A DNA stretch of 64,000 nt, taken from positions 42,795-106,794 of the forward strand of contig NZ_JAUMKC010000022.1 of assembly GCF_030519355.1 (NCBI RefSeq), in the 5' to 3' direction. Under the pieces are notes generated by a model. The model was not told where the DNA came from and ran no database searches. It was given only the letters and a program-made list of their open reading frames with translations. Source of the stretch: Mucilaginibacter sp. L3T2-6 (GTDB lineage Bacteria > Bacteroidota > Bacteroidia > Sphingobacteriales > Sphingobacteriaceae). Below are positions 35,531 through 44,641 of this stretch, piece after piece. Positions within the stretch are counted from its first letter, which is position 1. Each line of letters begins with the position of its first letter. The position numbers and the translations under genes were made by a program.

Positions 35531-36982
35531 ATGCTTTTCAATTCATTTAGCTTCGCGTTATTCCTGCCGGTGGTTTTTGTTTTGTATTGGTTTGTCGCCG
35601 GTAAAAGTCTAAGGAATCAGAACATGATATTACTTGTCGCAAGCTACTTTTTTTATGCATGCTGGGACTGGCGCTTTCTGTTTCTGCTCGTGTTTTCCAC
35701 TTTGCTTGATTACTTTACCGGAATTAAAATGAGCGGGACCGGCACCAAAAAAGTCAAAAAGAGATGGTTTTGGCTTAGTGTAATTGTAAACCTCGGCTTT
35801 TTAGGTGTATTTAAATACTTTAATTTTTTCGCTGCTTCCATGGCCGTTGCAATGGCAAACATAGGCCTGCACGTCAACCTCTGGACCTTAAAGGTTATAT
35901 TACCTGTCGGCATTTCATTTTACACTTTTCATGGCCTGTCATATGTCATTGATATTTATAAAGGCCGGATTGAAGCCGAAAGACACTTTATCGACTACTC
36001 TTTATTCGTGAGCTTTTTCCCATTACTGGTAGCGGGGCCTATTGAAAGGGCTACTCACCTTTTGCCCCAGGTAAAAAAAGCAAGAACCTTTGACTACTAT
36101 GCGGCGGCTGATGGTTTAAGGCAGATACTTTGGGGATTGTTCAAAAAAGCAGTGATCGCAGATCAGTGCGCCGAATTTGCAAATACTATTTTCAACAACT
36201 CTTCGGGTTACACAGGCAGTACGCTTCTTTTAGGCGCTCTGTTTTTTACCTTCCAGATCTACTGCGATTTCTCAGGTTATTCGGATATGGCGCTGGGTAT
36301 TGCACGGCTTTTTGGCATCGATCTTTTGCGCAATTTCGCTTTCCCCTACTTTTCGAGGGATATTGCTGAATTTTGGCGCCGCTGGCACATATCGCTGTCA
36401 TCCTGGTTTCGCGATTATTTATACATACCGCTTGGCGGCAGCAAAGGCTCTACCTGGGCTAAGGTGAGGAATACCTTTATCATTTTTTTAGTGAGTGGCT
36501 TTTGGCATGGCGCCAACTGGACATTTATAGCCTGGGGCTTACTAAATGCCATCTATATAATGCCGTCAATTATTTTTAATACCAATAGGGTTAACCTGCA
36601 AATAGTTGCCCAGGGCAGGGCGCTGCCGTCGCTAAGAGAATTTTCCCAAATTTTGCTGACCTTTTCATTGACTGTGTTTGGCTGGATTTTTTTCAGGGCC
36701 ACCAGCATTGCCCACGCCTTCAGTTATATCGGCCGTATCTTTTCGAAGTCATTATTCACTGTTCCTGCGTTTGATGCAAGTCGTGCAATGGTCTTTGAGA
36801 CCCTGGTATTGATAATAGGATTTATTGTAGTTGAATGGAACGGCCGTGAGAACCAATACGCAATTGCATCATTGGATAAACTTAAAAAGAGAAGCTTCAG
36901 GTACGCCTTTTATTTCTCGTTGGTACTCATCATTTTCCTTTTCATGGGGCGCGAGCAACAGTTTATTTATTTTCAATTTTAA
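35531..36982 (+). CDS. MBOAT-family O-acyltransferase (AlgI-like)
   Basis: 483 residues from the ATG at 35531 (MLFNSFSF, the typical start of this family; the in-frame TTG at 35513 adds six residues). Around 11 membrane helices. The conserved block RRWHISLSSWFRDYLYIPLGG is followed by the catalytic histidine region SGFWHGANWTFI. Such proteins move acyl (often acetyl) groups across the membrane to a periplasmic partner that acylates polysaccharide. The next gene, 4 nt away, encodes a plausible SGNH-like partner. It stands apart from the EPS locus but may acetylate its product. Confidence 0.93.
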   Translation: MLFNSFSFALFLPVVFVLYWFVAGKSLRNQNMILLVASYFFYACWDWRFLFLLVFSTLLDYFTGIKMSGTGTKKVKKRWFWLSVIVNLGFLGVFKYFNFFAASMAVAMANIGLHVNLWTLKVILPVGISFYTFHGLSYVIDIYKGRIEAERHFIDYSLFVSFFPLLVAGPIERATHLLPQVKKARTFDYYAAADGLRQILWGLFKKAVIADQCAEFANTIFNNSSGYTGSTLLLGALFFTFQIYCDFSGYSDMALGIARLFGIDLLRNFAFPYFSRDIAEFWRRWHISLSSWFRDYLYIPLGGSKGSTWAKVRNTFIIFLVSGFWHGANWTFIAWGLLNAIYIMPSIIFNTNRVNLQIVAQGRALPSLREFSQILLTFSLTVFGWIFFRATSIAHAFSYIGRIFSKSLFTVPAFDASRAMVFETLVLIIGFIVVEWNGRENQYAIASLDKLKKRSFRYAFYFSLVLIIFLFMGREQQFIYFQF

Positions 36983-36986
36983 AACG

Positions 36987-37961
36987 ATGACTAAATTCAT
37001 AAAGAAAACGGTTTTATTTATAGCAGCCAGCGCTTTTATACTTTTAGCCATAATTTTAATACCTAATTATGTCATCAGTAAGAGGTCACGGTTTGCTATA
37101 AATAACAAAGACCGAATTGTGCTGTTTGGCCATTCGCACCCGGAGTGTGCGTTTGATGATACCCTAATCAGTAATTTAAAAAACCTTTCCCATTCAGCTG
37201 AACCCTATTTTTACACTTACCAAAAGGTTAAAATGGTGCTGCAGCAAAACCCGCAGATCGAGACTGTGCTGGTTGAGTTTACCAATAACCAGATTGATGC
37301 TAAGATGAATGACTGGACATGGGGTTACACATACATGTCGAGCATGTTCCCTAAATATATCCCGTTTATGGACAAGGCCGATATAGGTGTTTTAGCAGAA
37401 AACAATCCCAAAGACTTCATGAATTGTCTTTCCGTTTCCGCCAGGAACAATTTAGTAAGAGTTCTAACCTCGGATTATGAATTTACAAGCATTATGGGAG
37501 GCTATTTTCGGATCGACGCTTCCCGAACCAGCTTAACCGCCGACTCAATAAGTTCCGGTCAAGGTGAAATGGTCAGACCAGGTGTCTCATTAGTCAACCT
37601 GCTTTATCTGAAAAAGATTATTGCATTTTGCCGGGAACGCCATAAAAGAGTTTTCCTGGTTAGGAGCCCGCAGCACCACAGCTACGAATATTTGAAAAAC
37701 GAAAAGGATTTTTTAAGAATTAAACAGGCTATGTTTTCATCAACAGAGTTTTTGGACTTTGGCAAGTTTCCGTTACGCGATGACGAATTTGCCGACTTCG
37801 GGCACCTTAATTATAAAGGCGCTACAAAATTTTCAAAGTGGTTTGGTGCAATGCTGAATTCCGGCCTATTAAAGACCGTTAATAAGCAACTTTTTATTGA
37901 CCAAAGCATTTCGGGAATAACTACCCGCAATGAAACTTTTAACCGAACAGCTAGCCGATAA
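36987..37961 (+). CDS. Membrane-anchored SGNH-like protein, MBOAT partner
   Basis: 324 residues from the ATG at 36987 (MTKFIKKTVLFIAA), 4 nt after the MBOAT stop. Longer upstream frames would run inside the MBOAT gene. One N-terminal membrane helix (~8-27) anchors a periplasmic domain. VLFGHSHPECAFDD resembles the G-x-S block of DltD/AlgX-type SGNH-like proteins, and DFGHLNYKGATKFSKW looks like the D-x-x-H block V with the catalytic pair. It probably takes the acyl group from the MBOAT protein and passes it to a glycan hydroxyl. The acceptor is unknown. Confidence 0.72.
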   Translation: MTKFIKKTVLFIAASAFILLAIILIPNYVISKRSRFAINNKDRIVLFGHSHPECAFDDTLISNLKNLSHSAEPYFYTYQKVKMVLQQNPQIETVLVEFTNNQIDAKMNDWTWGYTYMSSMFPKYIPFMDKADIGVLAENNPKDFMNCLSVSARNNLVRVLTSDYEFTSIMGGYFRIDASRTSLTADSISSGQGEMVRPGVSLVNLLYLKKIIAFCRERHKRVFLVRSPQHHSYEYLKNEKDFLRIKQAMFSSTEFLDFGKFPLRDDEFADFGHLNYKGATKFSKWFGAMLNSGLLKTVNKQLFIDQSISGITTRNETFNRTASR

Positions 37962-38568
37962 CTATTATCAACGTGTTACCGATCGATTAATGAATATTCA
38001 CATGATTTACACATACATATTAATATTATTCAATGTTAATAATTTATTAACACCCTAAATTTATATGTTAATAACAAAAAAATTGGGATGCTTATTTTGA
38101 TTAAAACCAGTGTATTCAGACTTGCCGGGTTGTATTCCGGAGGCATTTTTATCTTTATTTTTCGTTCTGGAACAATTAAACTAAAAACATTCAGACAATA
38201 ACGATAACACCGCGGCGTTAAAATGGAAAAATATCTTATAAACGCCTATCAAACACGGACTTATACAGGTAAAAGTTGACCTTTTATAGGTTTATAATTA
38301 TTTTTTTAAGATGATATATTTATATTAATAATTGTTGAATTGGCCAAAATTATAAATACTGTGCCATTTAAAATCTAGCAGTATTTTTAAAGCCTGAGTT
38401 TTAATAATAGCAAAAAAAAAGAAACAGGAATAGTTGCAACAGATGTTAATAAAGTCAAGGTTCCTGAAATATTTGATAAGTTACATAAGTATTGATATCT
38501 CCCCCGGAGATCTAAAACGGGAATAGATTTGCTGATAAAATAAAGGTTATAATTTTTAGAAGTTAGTT
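37962..38568. other. AT-rich intergenic region without recognised gene
   Basis: 607 bp between the acylation gene pair and the HTH gene. No ORF of credible length or codon character. It is rich in A/T runs. Near 37999-38023 there is a CATACATATTAATATT stretch that matches the right half of the mannan-PUL palindrome, without the left half. A small ATCTCC-CCC-GGAGAT hairpin lies near 38497-38511. No clear terminator or -7/-33 pair was found. Confidence 0.5.
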
Positions 38569-39057
38569 ATGCAAAACCAAATTGATTATCCGGTCCTTTC
38601 TTACAACGGGAATCTTGCCGGATCCAGCTTAGAGTCGCCAAAAGTACACATGGGCGAGGTATTAGAGCGCATTGTACGGCGCGATAGAATGGGCATTAGT
38701 GAACTTGCACGACGATTAAATGTTAGCAGGAGAACCATGTACAACTGGTTCGAAACCGAACGCATAGGCATCGAAGTGATCCGCAGGATCGGCCTTATAA
38801 TCGGGCATGACTTTTCCATTGAATTTCCGGACGAGTTTGCAAAGAGAAGTGATTTTGCCGACGGAGAGTCATTTGTCGATGCCTCCGGCGCATCGGATCA
38901 GTCTGCAACCGTGGTTTATTATTGGATGGATAAGTACATCAAATTGCTCGAAAAATTTAACACCGTTTTAAGTCACGACGCAAAGGTTAAAAGTGAAGGC
39001 CTCTCTGTTCTTTTGCTGCCGGCATTTTTTGAGATGATAGTTTGTTCGTGTTACTGA
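38569..39057 (+). CDS. Small helix-turn-helix protein
   Basis: 162 residues. Residues ~30-75 form an HTH (RMGISELARRLNVSRRTMYNWFE, given as part of a longer helix pair) of the Fis/HTH_17-like kind, followed by IEVIRRIGLIIGHDFS. The C-terminal part has YYWMDKYIKLLEKFNTVL, a helical, possibly oligomerising segment, then a hydrophobic, Cys-containing tail (LLLPAFFEMIVCSCY) that looks unlike the rest. This could be a changed reading frame at the 3' end. It is monocistronic, and its target is unknown. Confidence 0.7.
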   Translation: MQNQIDYPVLSYNGNLAGSSLESPKVHMGEVLERIVRRDRMGISELARRLNVSRRTMYNWFETERIGIEVIRRIGLIIGHDFSIEFPDEFAKRSDFADGESFVDASGASDQSATVVYYWMDKYIKLLEKFNTVLSHDAKVKSEGLSVLLLPAFFEMIVCSCY

Positions 39058-39746
39058 GATAAAAAGCCTATATCTGTCACGCTACTTTAATCAGGCCGGT
39101 GGGCCTTACTACAAGCTGCTGTTCAATAAAATTTATGTTTAATTGACATTTTTAGTAGTTGCTATTGTAAAGATCAAATGACTTGTAAATCCCTAAGCCA
39201 GAAGCATTGGTCAGATACATGCGCAACTGCATAGCCCAGGTTATATGATTTCCGGATTTTATGATAGTACTGGCCGGTTGACATTCGCGGCCCCCCTTTA
39301 GATATTTTTTATAAGCGTAATATTGGCATCCAAGTGCCCCTAATCGCTTTAAACTACTGCCTGTCAGTGGCTACGCCGGAGGCTTGGTAATGCGTCTTGC
39401 TATTGGCTATCACGATAACTGCATGCTGATTTCGGCACGAGCCCGTATGTACCAGCAGCACAAAAAAAAGTGATTAGTGGCATTTTTTTACCATTTGCTC
39501 ATAGAGATATTCGCTCTTGTTGTTTTTATTCAGTTGTTTAACATTAATTTAACGTGAGTTTGGTGTAACAGCCTAAGGCCTTCATCGCTAAAAAAAAAGA
39601 AAATCGTTGAAAAGTACCGTATACAATAATCTTTCCGGCGCAGGTTCTTTTGGTGTAGCAGGGCATGAAAGCTATACAGGATAGTCATTATCCCGGTTCA
39701 CATTAATTAACTATTAACGTACTGACAGGCCATGTCAAATTAAAAA
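39058..39746. other. Long intergenic region
   Basis: 689 bp with no convincing gene. An open stretch at about 39345-39473 on the plus strand has protein-like composition but lacks a start or a recognised family. A small AGGCC/GGCCT hairpin lies near 39095-39110. No promoter pair of the expected spacing was found before the PAS gene at 39747. Confidence 0.5.
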
Positions 39747-41255
39747 ATGGAAAAGGACGCACTGAGAGGATCGCGCGTTAGAGCTGCGGAAAATCCTGAC
39801 ACAGTATTTGCCTATTGGGATAAAAATCTCATTTGCCGGTTCGCGAGCAATAGCTTTGTAGACTGGTTTGGATTTAACCCAAATGATATGGTAGACGTAA
39901 TGCATCTCCGGCAGGTACTGGGGCCAATTTACGATGAAAGCCTGGTGCATATTAAAGCTGTATTGCGTGGTGAAGAACAGAATTTTGAGCGGACAATTGT
40001 CTCGCCCAATGGCCAGTCAAGGAAAGTGAGAGCAAATTATTATCCGGATGTTGCGGATGGCAAGATTAAGGGTTTTTTTGCACACGTTGTAGATATTAGT
40101 GCTACGCTGGCAGATAATCAAATTGATGATATTTCCATTAATGGCCACGGCGCTCATTTTAATTCAACTGACAGGATTTTGAGCGATGTTGTTGAGACCC
40201 TGAAGGATAATCTTTTAAACCAATTTCCGGGCATACCCCATTTGTCGAAAAAACATTTTATATCAGAGTCTAAACTAAAGCGGGACTTTAAGCAAAAATA
40301 TAACACCACTATTTTTAACTACTACCGCGACCTGCAGATGGATATTGCCCACCAATTTATTACCGAAAAAAAATATAATAAAAGCCAGGTGGCAGCACTG
40401 TTAAATTTCTCAAATCCGTCAAATTTTTCGGCCTGTTATAATAAATACCTACAGGCGAGTGTAACGCAGCGCCTGATGGATAAAATAAAGAAGGAACACG
40501 AAGACCGGTACAAAATTCTTGTGGAACAAACGCCGATAGCTATAGCGTTAGTTGATAAAGAACTGCGTTTTTTTGCAGCTTCGCAAAAATGGATCAGCGA
40601 TTATAATTTAAACAGCAAAGACTTTATTGGCGAACGTTTATATGATGTGTTTCCGGGATCAGAAATAACTTACAGCGATATGTTTGCGTCGTGCTTAAAA
40701 GGCGATATTAATAAATGTGACGAAGAATTTATTGATACGCTGGACGGCCGGCCGGCCTGGATGCGGTGGGATATACGCCCCTGGTATAACGATGCAGGTG
40801 AAGTAGGGGGACTATCAATCTTTATGGAAAACATTACTCCTCAGAAAATTAAAGAGAGCGAAATTATCGAAGTATCGGCGATCATGGATAAAACCCATGA
40901 AATTGCCCGGATAGGGGTATGGCAACGGAATTTTAAGACTAATACGGGTATCTGGAGCAAAACATTAAAAGATATCCTGGAGGTTCCTCATGACACCGAT
41001 CCACCGGATTTTCAAAAGGCTTTTCAATTTTATAAAGAAGGGGCCGACCGCGGAATGGCAGAGAATATTATTGGAAATGCAATTAAAAACGGAGAACATT
41101 TTGACTTTGAATCGCAGCTTGTTACTGCTAAAGGCAATTTAATAACGGCCCGCGTTATAGGGTATCCGGAGTTTATTGATGGCGAGTGCTTTAAATTGTC
41201 CGGTATCTTACAGGAGTTATCAAAGCTGGAACACCAGGAGGACAAAACCAGATAA
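39747..41255 (+). CDS. PAS-AraC HTH-PAS-PAS regulatory protein
   Basis: 502 residues with an unusual domain order. PAS 1 is at ~15-120 (FAYWDKNLICRFASNSFVDWF, VVDIS end). An AraC-type double HTH is at ~155-235 (LSKKHFISESKLKRDFKQKY, FNYYRDLQMDIAHQFI, KSQVAALLNFSNPSNFSACYNKYL). PAS 2 is at ~252-366 (TPIAIALVDKELRFFAA, FMENITPQK), and PAS 3 at ~380-490 (ARIGVWQRNFKTNTGIWS). There is no kinase, cyclase or membrane segment. AraC HTHs are normally C-terminal, so a DNA-binding unit flanked by sensor domains is odd. It would be a cytoplasmic sensor-regulator. Neighbouring kinase at 41899 may be functionally linked. Confidence 0.8.
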   Translation: MEKDALRGSRVRAAENPDTVFAYWDKNLICRFASNSFVDWFGFNPNDMVDVMHLRQVLGPIYDESLVHIKAVLRGEEQNFERTIVSPNGQSRKVRANYYPDVADGKIKGFFAHVVDISATLADNQIDDISINGHGAHFNSTDRILSDVVETLKDNLLNQFPGIPHLSKKHFISESKLKRDFKQKYNTTIFNYYRDLQMDIAHQFITEKKYNKSQVAALLNFSNPSNFSACYNKYLQASVTQRLMDKIKKEHEDRYKILVEQTPIAIALVDKELRFFAASQKWISDYNLNSKDFIGERLYDVFPGSEITYSDMFASCLKGDINKCDEEFIDTLDGRPAWMRWDIRPWYNDAGEVGGLSIFMENITPQKIKESEIIEVSAIMDKTHEIARIGVWQRNFKTNTGIWSKTLKDILEVPHDTDPPDFQKAFQFYKEGADRGMAENIIGNAIKNGEHFDFESQLVTAKGNLITARVIGYPEFIDGECFKLSGILQELSKLEHQEDKTR

Positions 41256-41283
41256 ACAGTTCTGAGACCAAATTGGCTGCTGA

Positions 41284-41577
41284 TCAGGAAGATTCAGGCA
41301 GATGGAATAATACATCCTGCTTTTTAGTGCTTATGTTTGTTTTTACATATTTTTTACCGTCGGTACTAAGCGCCGGTATCAAATAATATTTATCGCCGCT
41401 ATTATTAATAATATAAGCTTCGCCCTTAAAGTCCTTTAACCAATCATGCAGCTTTGCACGGTCAGTCACCCCGTTAATTCTTACACGCTCGTTAACCCAC
41501 TCAAAACTATCAATTGCCAGGTATGGATTTGTATCCGGCGGGTTGCTTTTTTTCAGCGATACTATACGGACAGCCAT
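41284..41577 (-). CDS. Small hypothetical protein (DUF3892-like)
   Basis: 97 residues from the ATG at 41577 (MAVRIVSLKKSN); a longer frame to 41646 adds residues unlike the family start. The text resembles DUF3892-type proteins: a basic first strand, then FEWVNERVRINGVTDRAKLHDWLKDFKGEAYI and DKYYLIPAL. No signal peptide or helix. It converges with the PAS gene (28 nt between stops). Function unknown. Confidence 0.55.
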   Translation of the reverse strand: MAVRIVSLKKSNPPDTNPYLAIDSFEWVNERVRINGVTDRAKLHDWLKDFKGEAYIINNSGDKYYLIPALSTDGKKYVKTNISTKKQDVLFHLPESS

Positions 41578-41666
41578 TGCTATTAAATTAATCAGGGAAC
41601 GGAACAAAACAATATTAAAGGCAATTTGCCGGTAATACCATACCATTCATGGATATTAGCAACTCA

Positions 41667-41729
41667 TTAACAACTTTTAACCTGCTTAAAGTTGCTAGTA
41701 CCGCCAAATGCTTTGTATAAATTTACCAG
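41667..41729 (-). pseudogene. Possible remnant of an efflux outer-membrane protein C-terminus
   Basis: About 20 codons reading LVNLYKAFGGTSNFKQV before a TAA stop, with stop codons just upstream in the same frame. NLYKALGGG is the usual ending of NodT/OprM-type outer-membrane factors in this phylum. Only this tail is seen, so it may be a decayed gene end or chance. Confidence 0.3.
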
Positions 41730-41898
41730 TTAGCCCTAAAAGTATTAAACTCATTCAGGGTCAAAAAAAACCTGTAAAAGGTAGTGTCACAGGTAAATTC
41801 CGGCTTTATATCACTCCTGCTTACCGGGCGATTTCTAGTCTGTATGCAGTATCGCCAGAAAAACTGAACTCCCGGCTGGCCATCTGGCTAATGTATTA

Positions 41899-43092
41899 TT
41901 ACGGACTGGCTTGAAGGTCTGCCTGTTGATCATTTACTTGTGGAAACGTTACCGTAAAGGTTGTGCCCTCACCATCTTTGCTAACGAAACCAATATCGCC
42001 GCTTATCAAATCCACATATCTTTTTACTATGTGAAGCCCCAGGCCGGTTCCCTGTATATTCCGGGTATTGTGCGCCCTGAAAAACCTTGTAAACACATTG
42101 GCGTGTTCCGCTTCAGGTATACCAATCCCGCTATCCTGCACAATTAACTTAACCTTATGGTCTGCTACGTAGGTGAACAATTTTATTTCTTTACCCTCAC
42201 CTGAATATTTACATCCGTTTGATAGCAGGTTTAGCACAATATGCTGTAATATTTGGTGATCGGTGGTTACTTCTCCGTCACCATTGTGCTGATATTCGAT
42301 AACCTGGCTATTTTTTTTCATGGGGGTAACTTCCTCTATCAAATCAGTGCATAATTCCGGCAGATTGAAACTTACTGATTGAACTTCAACTTTTCCGCTC
42401 TCCAGTTTTTCAATAGACAGAAATTCATCAAGAATCATAACAAGGTTTTTGATAGACAACTTTATCCGGCCCAGGTGCTTCTGCAGCTTTTCAGTGTCAC
42501 CCGTCTGCACATATTGTTCAATAAGCGTGGTACTTGACAGCATCGAAGTTAACGGTGTGCGAAATTCGTGAGAGGCCATGCCGATAAAATCAGACTTTAA
42601 GGTATTCAGCTCCTCCGCCCGGCTTAGCTGCGACTTTATTTCCCGCTCGTGAGCTTTTATCTGTGATATGTCTGTTATAATCGATAGTAAATGTTTCAGC
42701 AGCCGTTTTTCATCCTTTATTGCTTTGAGCTTTATTAATGCAGTAAAAACAACACCATCTTTTTTTTTGATCTCGCACTGCATCCGCACCAATGCTGCGT
42801 TCTCGATGGCGCGGCTCATATGTCTGTTAAAAGTATCCAGGTCGTTATCAGTATGAAGAAATATTGAAAACGGGTTATGCAGAATATCTTTTTTGGCCAT
42901 GCCCAATTGCCGGGAACCGCGCTTATTAACCTTTTCTATAATACCACTTTTATTTAGTATAAAATACCCCACCGGCGAATGTTCAAATAAATCTGAATAC
43001 TCTTTCAGAGCAGCCTTAAATTCCCGCTGGATTCTAATTAACCTCTCATTTTGCGCTCGCAGACCGGCTTCATTGGTGCTGGGTTTAACCAT
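41899..43092 (-). CDS. PAS-domain sensor histidine kinase (start probably frameshifted)
   Basis: 397 residues from the internal ATG at 43092. Coiled N-terminus, PAS domain ~30-145 (LFEHSPVGYFILNKSGII), then HisKA with SHEFRTPLTSM (phospho-His), and HATPase_c with NLLSNGCKYS, DSGIGIP and GTGLGLHIV. All catalytic boxes are intact and no membrane helix is present, so it is soluble. The frame stays open for about 30 codons above 43092, coding a Lys/Ala-rich stretch typical of this family. The likely true start, ATG at 43187, is out of frame by one base across a run of nine A (43169-43177). No response regulator is adjacent. Confidence 0.88.
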   Translation of the reverse strand: MVKPSTNEAGLRAQNERLIRIQREFKAALKEYSDLFEHSPVGYFILNKSGIIEKVNKRGSRQLGMAKKDILHNPFSIFLHTDNDLDTFNRHMSRAIENAALVRMQCEIKKKDGVVFTALIKLKAIKDEKRLLKHLLSIITDISQIKAHEREIKSQLSRAEELNTLKSDFIGMASHEFRTPLTSMLSSTTLIEQYVQTGDTEKLQKHLGRIKLSIKNLVMILDEFLSIEKLESGKVEVQSVSFNLPELCTDLIEEVTPMKKNSQVIEYQHNGDGEVTTDHQILQHIVLNLLSNGCKYSGEGKEIKLFTYVADHKVKLIVQDSGIGIPEAEHANVFTRFFRAHNTRNIQGTGLGLHIVKRYVDLISGDIGFVSKDGEGTTFTVTFPQVNDQQADLQASP

Positions 43093-43168
43093 AGTTTCAG
43101 GCGGGTCTATCTTAGCCTTTCGCTGCCGTAGGGCTTTTGCAGCTTTTTTGCCCGGTTTAGGTAGTTTA

Positions 43169-43177
43169 TTTTTTTTT
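43169..43177 (-). repeat. A9 homopolymer near the kinase start
   Basis: Nine A on the minus strand, 10 nt after ATG 43187. With ten A, translation from 43187 would join the kinase frame and add the Lys-rich N-terminus. With nine, it stops after about 22 codons. Confidence 0.6.
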
Positions 43178-43305
43178 GCGCTGTCATGCTCGTTTTTAAT
43201 TAACCTATTTACAAAGTGTATTGGTAACAGGTTGGTAATTAGTCTTCGGGTTTAGGTTTATCGCAGAGAATAATAATCTGTATTAGTATAGCCGGATCTT
43301 AATTG

Positions 43306-44385
43306 TCAGTAAATGGATCTTTCTGCTTCGGCAACTGCAACCTTTGTAACCCTGGGCCCTTTATATTTTTTAATCAGTTTTTTAAAAAAAATATTCGACG
43401 GCTTATCAATCAATTCATAAATCAGCGCGCTCACCAAGGCAACCGAGACCATCGCAAAAATCACTTCGGAAAGGTCAATTAGTAATAAACCCCGCGTAAC
43501 CGGTATTTTGGGATAAACCACCCGCAAAAGGAAATATATTACAAAAGGGTGGAACAGATACATAGCATAACTGGCGTCCCCTAGTTTTAACCACACCTTC
43601 ACAATCCGGTTTTTTTCATTTATCCAGCCTTCCAGAACAACAAATGCATTAACAAACAATAATGACGGAATGCCATAACGAATATTCCTTGGCGTCCCTG
43701 CCAGGCTGTTACTTAAATCAAAATAAATCATCAGGGCAAAAGCAACTAAACCGGCGCCTATCATAATCGCGTCGCCGGTCTTCGTCTTATGAGTTCGATG
43801 ATAATCCCAGAAATAATACAAGGCGAGCCCATAAATAAATTCGGGAAGCAGCCCATTTCTGTAAAAGCGCAATACGTGGCTATAAGCGGTAATTGTGTCC
43901 TTATTAAAACTATTGAGCACGATTAATAATAAGATCAACATGCCGCCGCAAGCTGGAACCAGGTACTTCTTTTTTTTGAAGATAATTATGCATAAAAACA
44001 TCGCCACGTAAAAAAACATTTCGTTATTCAGCGTCCAGCCTGAAGATAGTATCGGGCCGCTTCCTTTAATTTGATAAGGGATAAACAGAATAGTTTTAAC
44101 CAGTGCTTCGGTACTGATGATAACGTGGTTAAACCATTGAGGCCTTATAAAAGCCAGTGCCATGGTTAAAAAGGTAGCTAAAAAGTATAACGGAGATATC
44201 CTGATGATACGCTTAACCATAAATTGCCTGGTGGATTGATTGACCATATAGGCTATTATAAAGCCACTGATCACAAAAAAAATATCAACACCAAACGTGC
44301 CGGTTTCAATCTCACGGAAATGACAGTGAAAAAACACAACGGATAATGCCGCAACAGCGCGTAGTAACTGAATACCCTTTATCAT
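43306..44385 (-). CDS. Acyltransferase 3 family membrane protein (OafA-like)
   Basis: 359 residues with about ten membrane helices. The family signature is present: LRAVAALSVVFFHCHF (R-x-x-A and catalytic His), FGVDIFFVISGFIIAYM, and a later SLYFLATF-like and DASYAMYLFHPFVIY block. It lacks the C-terminal SGNH domain of the long OafA forms. These enzymes O-acylate surface glycans using a cytoplasmic acyl donor. It stands between a histidine kinase and the PUL terminator, transcribed on its own. It could act on the EPS or on LPS. Confidence 0.9.
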   Translation of the reverse strand: MIKGIQLLRAVAALSVVFFHCHFREIETGTFGVDIFFVISGFIIAYMVNQSTRQFMVKRIIRISPLYFLATFLTMALAFIRPQWFNHVIISTEALVKTILFIPYQIKGSGPILSSGWTLNNEMFFYVAMFLCIIIFKKKKYLVPACGGMLILLLIVLNSFNKDTITAYSHVLRFYRNGLLPEFIYGLALYYFWDYHRTHKTKTGDAIMIGAGLVAFALMIYFDLSNSLAGTPRNIRYGIPSLLFVNAFVVLEGWINEKNRIVKVWLKLGDASYAMYLFHPFVIYFLLRVVYPKIPVTRGLLLIDLSEVIFAMVSVALVSALIYELIDKPSNIFFKKLIKKYKGPRVTKVAVAEAERSIY

Positions 44386-44556
44386 TTATTTATCAGCGTT
44401 TATAGTTCTGTAAAAGCAAAATTAGTTGTTTGGCAACCCGTTATGCCACGTTTTAAGAATTGGTACCAAACTGTAAACCTGACGCTGATTTTTGTGCAAA
44501 AAGTGTGAAATAATCGTTTCTGAAACGCTGTAACGGGAGGATAATGGCACGCTGAT

Positions 44557-44592
44557 AAAAAAATGCGTTCCGTATCTCACCCCGGAACGCAT
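44557..44592 (-). terminator. Terminator of the mannan PUL operon
   Basis: A perfect 10-bp stem, 44563-44572 (ATGCGTTCCG) with 44583-44592, a 10-nt loop, and seven T on the minus strand (44557-44563). It lies 50 nt after the stop of the last GH76 gene. Confidence 0.87.
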
Positions 44593-44641
44593 CTCGCCAT
44601 CAAAGATGGGTTCAACTAAATTACAATTAACATTGTTTTTC

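Noticed and set aside
37999..38023. Third copy of the PUL operator
   Set aside because: Only the right half (CATATTAATATT) matches; the left half of the palindrome is absent, and the neighbouring genes are unrelated to mannan.
39345..39473. Open stretch with protein-like text (RFKLLPVSGYAGGL...)
   Set aside because: No start codon context, no recognised family, and I could not make it fit a transposase. It may be a decayed gene but support is too thin.
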